NCBI RefSeq assembly: GCF_002934005.1
Contig: NZ_PGEM01000053.1
Span: 1 to 62,893, forward strand
DNA: 62,893 bases
Reading direction: 5' to 3'
From: Cuspidothrix issatschenkoi CHARLIE-1
Lineage (GTDB): Bacteria > Cyanobacteriota > Cyanobacteriia > Cyanobacteriales > Nostocaceae
Shown here piece after piece: positions 45,636 to 53,816 of this stretch; the first letter of the stretch is position 1, and every line of letters begins with the position of its first letter. The translations under genes were made by a program, and so were the position numbers. Below the pieces are notes generated by a model. The model was not told the origin of the DNA, searched no databases, and was given only the letters and a program-made list of their open reading frames with translations.

Positions 45636-46089
45636 GATACAAAGAACACTTGCCATTAATATAATCATCAAATCTTTTTCTGATAATTCCAGTAACAACA
45701 GCATCTTTAAGTTGTGAATCTTTAAAAGCACGATATTTTTTATATCTAACCTCCTCTACACCATCACTAGCATTCCAAGTTATGCCATCTATGATTGGCG
45801 CTTTTCCAGCAGGTAGATGAATTCCAATATCTTCATCTTCCATGTAAGCATTGAGTAGTCCTAAAAGTTGTACTCTAAAGCTGTAGTCAACATCTTCAAA
45901 ACCATATAGTCCATAATCTTCACACCAATAGCCTAAAATTTCTTGTGTACGCTTGGGAATTAAAAAACAAGCACCTCCAATATTACCTTCTTTTTTAACT
46001 CTAATTTTTTGCTCCCGAATCATTGTTAAAGGATAGCTAACAGGCTCAAAATTATAGATTGTATGTTTACGAAATAATAATTCAGAAGA
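45607..46089 (-). pseudogene. GT2-type glycosyltransferase, 3' fragment
   Basis: The frame open from the MITE at 46090 reads SSELLFRKHTIYNFEPVSYP and continues past the ATG at 46023 into GNIGGACFLIPKRTQEILGY then GLYGFEDVDYSFRVQLLG, the acceptor-side E-D-V-D-Y motif of GT2 glycosyltransferases. It runs on to a stop in the second MITE (YQDLRKIERK; the last residues come from the MITE end). The nucleotide-binding N-terminal half, with its DxD, is missing. I read it as the decayed end of a gene once belonging to the neighbouring glycan locus. Confidence 0.75.
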
Positions 46090-46205
46090 TAAGTAGGTGA
46101 ACAGAAAAAAACCGAAATATGTAACGAAAAGTAAAGTTGCCTAAAACCTTTTCTCTATTCCCTGTTCCCTTGTCATAACGACAATTTTTAACGCCAACCT
46201 ACTTA
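46090..46205. mobile_element. 116-bp MITE-like element, copy 2
   Basis: TAAGTAGGT (46090-46098) and ACCTACTTA (46197-46205) are perfect 9-bp inverted ends. The reverse strand matches copy 1 at 7101-7216 along its length and is exactly as long. It interrupts or abuts the glycosyltransferase coding sequence. Confidence 0.8.
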
Positions 46206-46237
46206 ACTCAGTAATTTTGTAAACTTTAATATTTCTA

Positions 46238-46345
46238 TTATTTCCCTTCCCTCTTTTTAGCATCTGCCAAAGCAGTTTTATAATCCTGTCTATTTGGATG
46301 CAGCTTAACCAACTTCTCCATTCATTAAAGCGATTGCTGTAGTTA
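46238..46345 (-). pseudogene. TPR gene remnant
   Basis: EKLVKLHPNRQDYKTALADA then KKREGK-stop is in frame, preceded by AIALMN in another frame. This matches the C-terminal part of the intact TPR gene at 48196-48594 (AIALLEKLSQQHPDRQDYKT), with a frameshift near 46318. It is a decayed duplicate of the downstream neighbourhood. Confidence 0.7.
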
Positions 46346-46487
46346 TCCATCCTTAAATTACCCCCATATCCGTAGAATACCCACAACTTCCAAAAATCTA
46401 TCATCTCCTAAATACGTAAAAATTTCTTGAAATAAATCTTTACAATTAACATCAGCAAACCCTTTTCTTAAAAAAATAAAGCATCGT

Positions 46488-46559
46488 TTACCCATCTAGT
46501 TCTACCCCTAATTCTCGCAACTTTGCCGCCAATTTATCATTGTTAATGGGATTATTCAT
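46488..46559 (-). pseudogene. Uma2 C-terminal fragment
   Basis: MNNPINNDKLAAKLRELGVE then LDG-stop matches the tail of the Uma2 gene at 47384-48100 (DKLAAKLRELGVEVDD). Only this tail survives, so it is a remnant of a duplicated Uma2 gene. Confidence 0.75.
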
Positions 46560-46651
46560 AGATTCTACTTTTCCTAACTATATGACTGTGAACAAAAATT
46601 TAATTGATATTTTTGGCTCTACCGTTCTCTTTATGTAAAACAACATTTATT

Positions 46652-46735
46652 GTAGGTTGGGTTGACAAAGGAAACCCAACACCCCTTGGTATCCTATCGC
46701 TAATGTTGGGTTTCACTTCGTTCTACCCAACCTAC
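46652..46735. repeat. palindromic repeat GTAGGTTGGGT
   Basis: GTAGGTTGGGT (46652-46662) is inverted at 46725-46735, with an inner GAAACCCAAC/GTTGGGTTTC pair. It is a typical cyanobacterial dispersed hairpin, within the decayed region. Confidence 0.8.
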
Positions 46736-46787
46736 AAAAATTAAATTAATATTCTTCTCCGTAAGGGGATCGGTAGAACCATATTTT

Positions 46788-47330
46788 TTAATTTAACATC
46801 TGACTAATAATAATATCAATATTAGGAAAAGCTAATAAATTAATTATCGGTTCTTGCCATTTTATTTCCAGTGAATAATTCCCCTTGTTAGGGTTACGAA
46901 AAACTATTAATTCTTGCGTTGGTAGGTTGATAACCCAATACTCAGCTATTTACGCTTGGGCATAGATTTTTCTTTTAATTAATAAATCTTTGCTTAAACT
47001 CGTATTAGCAACTTCAATCAACCAAAAAATATCATCGGGATATGGATGGTGTTGATTATATCTGTGTTCAGGTAATTTAACGATCGCAATATCAGGTTCT
47101 GGTTCAGAATTAGATAAAGTAATTGGACCATTAAACCGCACATCTGCTTTACCTTGTAAAAGATTTGCTAAATAATTTACACTTCTTTTGGCAGTATTAT
47201 AATGATCAGGCAATTCTGGACTCATTTCTATAATTTCTTCAGCTATTAATTCGCAATTACGACCTGTTAAAATATCTGATTCAATCATTTTATGGTAGTC
47301 GCTAACTGTCCATTTAACAAAAGTTTTCAT
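46788..47330 (-). pseudogene. Uma2 family gene with in-frame nonsense codon
   Basis: The first 126 codons (MKTFVKWTVSDYHKMIESDI... to LLIKRKIYAQA) end at TAA. The frame then continues without further stops as IAEYWVINLPTQELIVFRNP then NKGNYSLEIKWQEPIINLLA to TAA at 46788. A single substitution (GAA or GGA to TAA, in the family's KIYAxAGIxEYWVxxL motif) explains this. The putative active-site strands EPDIAI and IFWLIEVANTS precede the stop, so a partial protein might fold, but it probably does not function. Confidence 0.85.
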
Positions 47331-47383
47331 TGAGCAAAATCTCCATAAGTTGCTAAGATTTTTTTCATTTTAACAATTCGTGC

Positions 47384-48100
47384 TTAATCATCAACTTCCA
47401 CTCCTAACTCTCTTAATTTTGCCGCCAATTTATCAGCCCGTTGTTTTTCCTGTTCAGCTAATTCTTGTCCTGTTAATAATAAATTACCTTCTAAGTCCCA
47501 CCAGCGTAACCAAGGCAATTCTACATTTTTATATATTCCTTGCCAAATACCTAATTCAACACCCATTTTTGCAATTACATAATGACCTCTTTCATTAGGT
47601 GACATTAAATAATATTCTCCCTCAACTAAATGATATAATTCTAAAGATGATTTCTTTTCTTCATAAATGCCATAAAAAGGTACTCTAATTGCTTTTTCAT
47701 AGACCCAAAATTTTCCCTGATAGGGAGTTTCGTCTCTTTCTTCTTTACCGTTTCCTGATACAAATTCAATGACAATTAAAGGTGCTACCAATTCTTGCCA
47801 TAATACGTAAGAACGGCGCATTTGACCATTTAAAGTTGGTGGCACATCAGGAACATAAAACCAATCTGGTGCTTCTGCTCCCTTCTCTGGTGGGTCTGTA
47901 ATTCGCCAATAAATACCGCTATCTTGTCCTATACAAAATTGTTTATCTGGGTGAATATCTTGTAATTTTAACCAAATAGATTCAGTTAATAAAATACTTT
48001 GGGGATGCTCTTGAAAATTCTTCACTATTGTTCCATCTTCACAGGGTAATTGAGTATGATCTGGTAACTGCGTGGAAAGATCAAGTTTAAGAGTATCCAT
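47384..48100 (-). CDS. Uma2 family (DUF820) putative endonuclease
   Basis: A 238-aa full-length Uma2 protein with FYVPDVPPTLNGQMRRSYVL, LVAPLIVIEFVSGNGKEERD (putative catalytic E), and KFWVYEKAIRVPFYGIYEEK. The C-terminal coiled tail (LAEQEKQRADKLAAKLRELG) is typical of cyanobacterial versions. It is flanked by remnants of related genes, so this area was a site of Uma2 duplication. The biological role of Uma2 proteins is unproven. Confidence 0.85.
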   Translation of the reverse strand: MDTLKLDLSTQLPDHTQLPCEDGTIVKNFQEHPQSILLTESIWLKLQDIHPDKQFCIGQDSGIYWRITDPPEKGAEAPDWFYVPDVPPTLNGQMRRSYVLWQELVAPLIVIEFVSGNGKEERDETPYQGKFWVYEKAIRVPFYGIYEEKKSSLELYHLVEGEYYLMSPNERGHYVIAKMGVELGIWQGIYKNVELPWLRWWDLEGNLLLTGQELAEQEKQRADKLAAKLRELGVEVDD

Positions 48101-48195
48101 AATTTCCCATTTTGGAAGAATAGCTTTGTTTCCCTTATGATAGAGTATAGCATTATATCCGTCTGAGCTATATTGTGAACAAAATTGAGTTAACT

Positions 48196-48594
48196 CTAAG
48201 GGTGATTACTCTGTCTTGTTTTTGTTTGCACATTCGTCAATAAAGTTTTATAATCTTGCCGATCTGGATGTTGTTGTGATAATTTTTCCAGTAATGCGAT
48301 CGCTCCTTGATTATCCCCTGAATTTAACCGAATAATAGATAACTTCTCTAAAGCCATCTGATTATTAGGTTCACGCTGTAAAACCAACTCATAACCCTTA
48401 ACCTGTCTCTGTAACTCACTTTCGGCAGATTGAACTACTGGTTGCTCTGGTTTTTCCCAAGCCTGTTTGATAGTATTAAATCCCCCAAACAGTATAGAAC
48501 CACTAAAAGATATCAGAGAAATATATGTAACAATTCTTTTCTTGCATTCAATTTGCTTACCGCGCTGAATGAAGTAATCATTGGAATTAGCCAT
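48196..48594 (-). CDS. membrane-anchored TPR protein
   Basis: A 132-aa protein with an N-terminal membrane helix (about 24-43, YISLISFSGSILFGGFNTIK) and one and a half TPR units (GYELVLQREPNNQMALEKLS; GDNQGAIALLEKLSQQHPDR). Decayed copies of its 3' end occur at 46238-46345. It is probably a small membrane-associated scaffold, with no known partner. Confidence 0.75.
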   Translation of the reverse strand: MANSNDYFIQRGKQIECKKRIVTYISLISFSGSILFGGFNTIKQAWEKPEQPVVQSAESELQRQVKGYELVLQREPNNQMALEKLSIIRLNSGDNQGAIALLEKLSQQHPDRQDYKTLLTNVQTKTRQSNHP

Positions 48595-48726
48595 ATATCA
48601 AAAATAGCTGTGATCAAAGGTACAGCCTTCCTCCCAGTCATTAGACTACCCACAACGCTAAAAAAAATATCATCAATATCTCAAAATTGAGGGAATACCC
48701 AGGACGGGAATACCCCGCCCCTACTA

Positions 48727-49326
48727 TTATTGATCTTCTAGCTGACTGCTAAATTCCTTCGGAGAACGTCGTCTTAATTCCACTGACTCAGTACGGGGTA
48801 ATAAGTCAAATATTACTCTCAACTTGTCGTCTATTTCCTCAAAAGGTACTTGACCTTTCTCATTCAAGACCACCTTACCCAACTGGTCAAAAATTACCAC
48901 TTGGGGTACACCCCCTGAGTAATAGTATCCTGGTTCTGTGGGTGAATAGGTCTGATCCGGTAAAATAGTATCCACGCTAATGGGAATAATTTCTACTACC
49001 TGTCCGTAAAAAGCTTGCATCTGGGAAACAACCGGCGCATATTGCTTGCAATCACTACTATCCTCGACGTAAAATGTCACTATAGCTGGTTTATGTTTTG
49101 CTAAAGTCTGAGCTAATGTTTCTTTGGAAGGAACTAGAGAGCCATTACCAGCATAAACTACAAAAATATTGCCATCATAGCGGTCATCTTTAATACCTGC
49201 CAAAGCTGGCTGCATAGTAATGAAGAATAGGCAAACAAGCAGCAATAGGCATTTAGATACTAACCGTCTCCAATTAGTAATTATTTGAGTTTGTAAAAAA
49301 AGCCACTTTATGCTATTCATCAACAA
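48727..49326 (-). CDS. thioredoxin-fold thylakoid protein, PSI accumulation factor type
   Basis: A 199-aa protein with a membrane or signal segment at about 26-44 (LLLLVCLFFITMQPALAG), then AGIKDDRYDGNIFVVYAGNG and a thioredoxin-like domain (AIVTFYVEDSSDCKQYAPVV; GGVPQVVIFDQLGKVV). The usual CxxC is reduced to a single Cys (SSDCKQY). It resembles the cyanobacterial/plant family annotated as thylakoid membrane photosystem I accumulation factor. I am fairly but not fully sure of that name. It is divergent from murT. Confidence 0.72.
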   Translation of the reverse strand: MLMNSIKWLFLQTQIITNWRRLVSKCLLLLVCLFFITMQPALAGIKDDRYDGNIFVVYAGNGSLVPSKETLAQTLAKHKPAIVTFYVEDSSDCKQYAPVVSQMQAFYGQVVEIIPISVDTILPDQTYSPTEPGYYYSGGVPQVVIFDQLGKVVLNEKGQVPFEEIDDKLRVIFDLLPRTESVELRRRSPKEFSSQLEDQ

Positions 49327-49595
49327 AAACCTTGTCTTTACTACTATTTTTCCTAAGTTTGTGCTGAACTAATATTAACTGGGTTGGATAATAATCACAC
49401 GCACACACTATTTTAAAGATAACCCTGAGTGGGACTACATCTCAACAACACATACTATTTTCCGAAAAATTTCTGGTTCTAGATACATTCCTAGAGAACA
49501 TCTCTACTAGATTTGTCCTTTTGATGCTATCTTCACTAATTAGTTAAACTTGCAGGTTCAAATTCTGTTTACAATTATCAGGTTATTCATAAATC

Positions 49596-50939
49596 ATGAC
49601 TGTGGATCAGAAAATAAGAGTTATAGATAGATTACGCTTAGGTTTTGCGGTATCAATAGCAAAAAGTGTCACTTTTTTCGTCAGGTCACTGCGTCTTGGC
49701 GCTGCTAGTGTTCTACCAGGTTCTATTGCACGACGGATAGAACCCCGCATTTTAGAATTATTAAGTCAGCAAGTCAAAAATGGAGTAATTCTGATTGCCG
49801 GCACAAATGGGAAAACAACTACAGCATTACTATTATGTAGCATTTTAACAAAAAAAGGTTTTCGCATCGCCCATAATTCCACCGGAGCAAATTTAGAAAA
49901 TGGTTTAGCAACTGCTTTAATAGATAATGCCAATCTTCTGGGAAAATTGAATATAGATTATGCAATTTTAGAAATTGATGAAAATATAGTTCCTAAAGTT
50001 TTAAACCCCCTCAAACCTCGAATTATTCTTTGTTTAAATCTCTTCCGTGATCAATTAGATAGATATGGGGAAGTAGATACTATTAGTAAACGCTGGACAA
50101 AGGTAATTTCTACTTTACCAGAAACAACGGTAGTTATTCCCAATGCCGATGATCCGACTTTATCATATTTAGGACAACAGTTACCCCAAAGGGTTTTATT
50201 CTTTGGCTTAAATGAACCAGAAAATTATTTAGAATCCATTCCCCATGCAGTTGATTCTATTTATTGTCCCCGATGTGGTCATCCTTTAGATTATCAAGGA
50301 GTTTATTTATCTCATTTGGGAGATTTTACTTGTCCTAGTTGTGGTTTTAGTAAAAGTAAACCCACATTATTTAGCCGAGAATGGCCACAAATTCTCGTAG
50401 GATTATACAACAAATATAATACTTTAGCCGCAGTTACAGCCGCCCAAGAATTAGGAGTTGATGCAGTTAGTATTAAGGATACAATTAATCATTTCCAAGC
50501 TGCTTTTGGTCGGGCTGAAGATTTAGTGATTGATGGTAAAAAAGTGAGAATTTTATTATCAAAAAATCCTGTCGGCACAAATGAAACTATTCGTGTCGTC
50601 ACTCAAAGCAGCGATAAAACTACTTTATTAGTATTGAATGATCGCACTCCAGATGGTACAGATGTATCCTGGATTTGGGATGTGGATACAGAAAAGTTAG
50701 TAGAACGGGGAGGAACTTTGGTTGTGAGTGGCGATCGCGTCTATGATATGGCTTTACGTCTGCGCTATAGTCAATCATCTGTAGAAAGTCATATTAACCT
50801 AATTGTAGAACCAGATTTACAGCAAGCGATCGCCACTGCTTTAGAGCATACACCAATCCATGAAACCTTACACATTCTCCCCACCTATTCCGCCATGTTA
50901 GAAGTGCGAGAAATATTAACCGGGAGAAAAATTCTCTAA
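49596..50939 (+). CDS. murT: lipid II isoglutaminyl synthase subunit MurT
   Basis: A Mur-ligase-like protein of 447 aa. It has the P-loop GTNGKTTT (69-76), the four-Cys zinc ribbon CPRC...CPSC (about 228-250) that marks MurT, and the C-terminal DUF1727 domain (AFGRAEDLVIDGKKVRILLS; VLNDRTPDGTDVSWIWD). With GatD it amidates glutamate of lipid II in the cytoplasm. gatD, usually the next gene, is not downstream here: a small hypothetical gene follows. HIP1 octamers occur within the gene. Confidence 0.92.
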   Translation: MTVDQKIRVIDRLRLGFAVSIAKSVTFFVRSLRLGAASVLPGSIARRIEPRILELLSQQVKNGVILIAGTNGKTTTALLLCSILTKKGFRIAHNSTGANLENGLATALIDNANLLGKLNIDYAILEIDENIVPKVLNPLKPRIILCLNLFRDQLDRYGEVDTISKRWTKVISTLPETTVVIPNADDPTLSYLGQQLPQRVLFFGLNEPENYLESIPHAVDSIYCPRCGHPLDYQGVYLSHLGDFTCPSCGFSKSKPTLFSREWPQILVGLYNKYNTLAAVTAAQELGVDAVSIKDTINHFQAAFGRAEDLVIDGKKVRILLSKNPVGTNETIRVVTQSSDKTTLLVLNDRTPDGTDVSWIWDVDTEKLVERGGTLVVSGDRVYDMALRLRYSQSSVESHINLIVEPDLQQAIATALEHTPIHETLHILPTYSAMLEVREILTGRKIL

Positions 50940-51068
50940 CAGTTGACACCTAACTACTGACTACGGATTAATAATTAGTTATGCTGTATCAGCAGCAGTG
51001 TTTATAGAATCGTCAATAACCCTACCCGTCAATAGGGATGGGGCTTGTAATTAACAAAGATTACGTGT

Positions 51069-51398
51069 TTGACTAGCTCACTGAGACTAATCCTGATACG
51101 CACTTCCAAATACTTCCCCAGTTTGGATTATCTGCAAGACTGTTTGTTCAGTCGTTGGGTTCAGCCAAGACATTCTGGATTAGTTGGGCGAGGTGATTTT
51201 GTAGAAGCTACCCAAGGTCAGAAAACATTTTTCGGTTGGGTTAGTGGAGATACGGAAAAACAAGTTTCAGTTAGTGATTTTAATTGGAAACGATTAGGAC
51301 AATGTACAGCTAAAAAAGTCCGATTGATACAGCGAAACACGGGTTTAATCGTGTTATCAACTCGGAAAATGTTTAATTTAATGACGTTGAGCCATTAA
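51069..51398 (+). CDS. hypothetical protein
   Basis: A 109-residue frame starting at TTG. The middle part (SLDYLQDCLFSRWVQPRHSG; GDFVEATQGQKTFFGWVSGD) looks like a compact soluble domain with a plausible beta pattern, not random. No family is recognised. The TTG start and the absence of an obvious ribosome-binding site lower confidence. Confidence 0.5.
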   Translation: MTSSLRLILIRTSKYFPSLDYLQDCLFSRWVQPRHSGLVGRGDFVEATQGQKTFFGWVSGDTEKQVSVSDFNWKRLGQCTAKKVRLIQRNTGLIVLSTRKMFNLMTLSH

Positions 51399-51461
51399 AT
51401 TAAACACGCTATCCCTCCCCACCCTGCTTCGCTGAGGATGGGGTATCTCGCGGAAAACAAG

Positions 51462-51734
51462 ATGAAAATAATCAAACGCATTTTGCTTGCTTTACCCCTG
51501 TTTTTAGCCTCTGTGCTATTAATAGTCAACCCAGCGCACGCTTCCAGACTCCAAACTACACCCGATGCACAAATGATGGTGGTGAAATCTACATCCGTAA
51601 ATCTTGATCTAATTACACCACAAGTAAATAACATCACACATTCAGTGATAGAATCAAGTGGTTGCAGTTGTGCTAATTGTGTTCAAGCTAATTTCCAAAT
51701 GTTACAAGGTAAATTACCTTTAGTTAACATTTAA
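51462..51734 (+). CDS. small secreted cysteine-containing protein
   Basis: From the Met at 51462 the product is 90 aa with a signal peptide (MKIIKRILLALPLFLASVLL then IVNPAHA-S). The mature part is short, with a CSCANC motif (ESSGCSCANCVQANFQML) near the C-terminus that could bind metal or form disulfides. The frame extends eight codons upstream. Function unknown. Confidence 0.6.
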   Translation: MKIIKRILLALPLFLASVLLIVNPAHASRLQTTPDAQMMVVKSTSVNLDLITPQVNNITHSVIESSGCSCANCVQANFQMLQGKLPLVNI

Positions 51735-51740
51735 TAAATT

Positions 51741-51882
51741 ATAGGAATCATAAATGATATTTGATAGCTTGCTTGGTGTAGCCATAAAATATTAAGTAGT
51801 GTAGGGTGGGCAATGCCCACCAAAACCCGCTTACGTTGGGCAATGCCTACGTAATATTTCATAAATCAAATATTATTCCTAT
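51741..51882. repeat. 142-bp inverted-repeat element
   Basis: The ends ATAGGAAT...ATATTTGAT are inverted (51741-51766 and about 51861-51882), with an 8-base insertion in the left arm. The centre carries GTAGGGTGGGCAATGCCCAC and CCCGCTTACGTTGGGCAATG, common cyanobacterial repeat motifs. It is probably a non-autonomous element. Confidence 0.65.
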
Positions 51883-51902
51883 AGAACCCTAAATATTAGA
51901 GA

Positions 51903-51926
51903 GACACAGCAACCCTGTGTCTTTAT
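51903..51926 (+). terminator. intrinsic terminator-like hairpin
   Basis: GACACAG (51903-51909) pairs with CTGTGTC (51915-51921) and TTTATT follows. It lies 40 bases before the metal-binding-protein homologue and may end the preceding small secreted gene's transcript. Confidence 0.6.
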
Positions 51927-51965
51927 TGATTTAGATTTTCACTCCTGAGTCCTGAATTTTGTGAT

Positions 51966-52967
51966 ATGCAACATTTATTAAAAACTACTATCTTTAGCCT
52001 AATATTCGGCTTATTTAGTTGTAATAATCCCAACATTAATAAAATAAATAATCCCAGCATTAATAAAATAAATAATCCCCAAATAGTAACCAATAATATT
52101 AATAAAAATTTACCCTCAGTAGTCGCAACAAATAGTATCCTATGTGATTTAACAAAACAAATTGCTCAAGATACAATTAACCTAACCTGTTTAATACCTC
52201 CCGGTATAAATCCATTAAATTATAAATCCATGCCAGAAGATACTCAAACTATTAAAAATGCTGATTTAGTTTTATATCATGGTTATAACTTTGAGCCAGG
52301 TTTAAACAAAATTATTAAATCTCTGAAAAAATCCCCACCAAAACTTGCGGTTGCTCAAACTGCTGTCACTAATACCATCAAAATCATTAAAAATAATCAG
52401 CAAATTGTTGAGCCTCATATTTGGCATAATGCTAATAATACCATTAAAATGGTGAAACTAATTAATACTAAATTAATTAAAACATTTCCCAAAAACAAAG
52501 ATTTATATAATAGAAATACAAAAAAAATTACCCAAGAAATCAATCAAATGAATAAGTGGATTCAAGTCAGATTAGCTAGTATTCCTGAGAAAAATCGTAA
52601 ACTAATTACAGCCCATAACGCTATGATTTATTATGTTCAAGCTTATGGTATTCCCTATCAAGGTAATTTAGCTAATGTGAAAAGTGCCGGAAAATTGACA
52701 GATACAAAAGTTAAAAACTTAGTTAAAGATATTAAAAAAGCTAAAGTACCAACTATTTTTAGTGATACTACCACTCAGTCTAAGGTACTCACCACCATTG
52801 CCACACAAGCTAAAGTCAAAGTTTTTGAGCGCCCATTATATATTTATGGTTTAGGTAAACCAGGAAGCGATGGAGAAACCTATCAAAAAATGATGACTGC
52901 TAACACCAGAATCATTATAGAAGGACTAGGTGGAACATATCTCAAATTTGAACCCAAATCAAAGTAA
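51966..52967 (+). CDS. ZnuA/MntC-like lipoprotein with altered metal site
   Basis: A 333-aa cluster A-I substrate-binding protein of a Mn/Zn ABC importer family. The lipobox LFSC places Cys19 as lipidation site. A 24-bp tandem duplication (52023-52080) gives NNP-INKI repeats at about 20-36. Of the four usual ligands, the first His (normally in G-x-x-x-H-x-Y) is Leu in GINPLNYKS. The second is kept (EPHIWH). The third is His in TAHNAMIYY. The last Asp (normally YVDSL) is Tyr in LYIYGLG. Metal binding is therefore doubtful. No permease or ATPase gene is adjacent. Confidence 0.85.
   Translation: MQHLLKTTIFSLIFGLFSCNNPNINKINNPSINKINNPQIVTNNINKNLPSVVATNSILCDLTKQIAQDTINLTCLIPPGINPLNYKSMPEDTQTIKNADLVLYHGYNFEPGLNKIIKSLKKSPPKLAVAQTAVTNTIKIIKNNQQIVEPHIWHNANNTIKMVKLINTKLIKTFPKNKDLYNRNTKKITQEINQMNKWIQVRLASIPEKNRKLITAHNAMIYYVQAYGIPYQGNLANVKSAGKLTDTKVKNLVKDIKKAKVPTIFSDTTTQSKVLTTIATQAKVKVFERPLYIYGLGKPGSDGETYQKMMTANTRIIIEGLGGTYLKFEPKSK
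52023..52080 (+). repeat. 24-bp tandem duplication inside the binding-protein gene
   Basis: Two and a half units of AATAATCCCARCATTAATAA then AAT encode N-N-P-x-I-N-K-I. It is in frame, located just after the lipidated Cys. Confidence 0.85.
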
Positions 52968-52997
52968 ATGTAAGAATTCAGGTGAGGTAAAAATATC

Positions 52998-53090
52998 AGG
53001 ACTTACGCAAAAAACCTCTCAAAATTTCACTTCTCCGTGTCCTCTGTGCCTGGAGTGGTTGGTTTTTTCCGTCACTTGTTCGTGAGTCCT
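52998..53090. mobile_element. AGGACTTACGCA MITE, copy 2 (93 bp)
   Basis: AGGACTTACGCA (52998-53009) and a mutated right end CGTGAGTCCT (53081-53090) bound the element. The core contains CCGTGTCCTCTGTGCCTGGA, the same phrase that flanks the GxxExxY gene. It forms the 3' part of the WD40 fragment's frame. Confidence 0.85.
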
Positions 53091-53510
53091 CAAGATCCCC
53101 AAGTTATTTGTATTAATTGTGTCCATAAATAATAAATTGATCACGAAGTCGAGGATCTGGGTATGAACGGTAAATTGATAGCTAAAGAATAATGGGCGTT
53201 GTTGGACTAAATCCCAGACACGAATTCCATCTAAACCACCACTAACTAAAATTTTGCTATCAGGACTAAAAATCAGGGATTTAACAATACCCGTATGGGC
53301 GACAAAACTATGCAGCAGTCGAGGTTCAGCAACACTATTAGGCACCTCTGGCTTGAGGATAAGATTAGTATCAGCATGAGCAGAACTCATTTTCAAATCT
53401 TGCCCCATCAGACCAGATACAAATATGATCAATCCTAAAATCAGACTGCTACACCTTTGATCACTGTTCCTCACCTGCCTGAATTTTAGTAATAATTTTA
53501 ACAAATTCAT
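53019..53510 (-). pseudogene. WD40 protein truncated after one blade
   Basis: The 163-residue frame has a signal-like segment (about 22-46) and one WD40 blade, LLHSFVAHTGIVKSLIFSPD then KILVSGGLDGIRVWDL. It then degrades into sequence derived from the ATCCCC palindrome (53095-53156) and a MITE (52998-53090). Real WD40 proteins need about seven blades. This is the 5' end of a gene whose remainder was lost on repeat insertion. Confidence 0.75.
53095..53156. repeat. ATCCCC-type palindrome, variant copy
   Basis: GATCCCCAAG at the left and GAAGTCGAGGATC at the right, abutting the MITE at 52998-53090. It is related to 20089-20149 and 54025-54086. Confidence 0.6.
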
Positions 53511-53519
53511 TGTTAATAA

Positions 53520-53816
53520 CTACTGACGTGGTTTTTTCTTGGCAACCTTAATGACCGGTAAGGGATCACTAGAAGGCTGAGGTGGTAAATAATATTGGGC
53601 TACAGGTTCTTCTGGTATCGGTGGAGTTCGATGCATCCGCCATAATTTCAAAACGACGGCTATTCCTCCTGTGCCTAAACCAAAGGCAAAAAGAGACCAA
53701 CTATCATCCAAACCACCAATTAAAGCATCTACAACACCAATTGTTACCAAGGCACTGATGATAGGTTCTTTACGGTAGGCTGACTTTAAAAAACGAGGTA
53801 ATACAGCATTCATCAC
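53520..53816 (-). CDS. conserved small membrane protein
   Basis: A 98-aa protein with hydrophobic segments at about 18-36 (PIISALVTIGVVDALIGGLD) and 40-57 (SLFAFGLGTGGIAVVLKLW), and a Pro-rich basic tail (PPIPEEPVAQYYLPPQPSSD...KKKPRQ). It is probably an integral membrane protein with a cytoplasmic tail, conserved in cyanobacteria as far as I can judge, with unknown function. The WD40 fragment starts nine bases downstream on the same strand. Confidence 0.7.
   Translation of the reverse strand: MMNAVLPRFLKSAYRKEPIISALVTIGVVDALIGGLDDSWSLFAFGLGTGGIAVVLKLWRMHRTPPIPEEPVAQYYLPPQPSSDPLPVIKVAKKKPRQ

Noticed and set aside
46141-46404. 87-codon minus-strand frame MIDFWKLWVFYGYG...
   Set aside because: Runs through the out-of-frame TPR remnant and part of a MITE. 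Not a gene.
49480-49600. tRNA-like GGTTCAAATTC before murT
   Set aside because: No acceptor stem, D-arm or anticodon arm could be drawn around it. I recognised no tRNA in the window.
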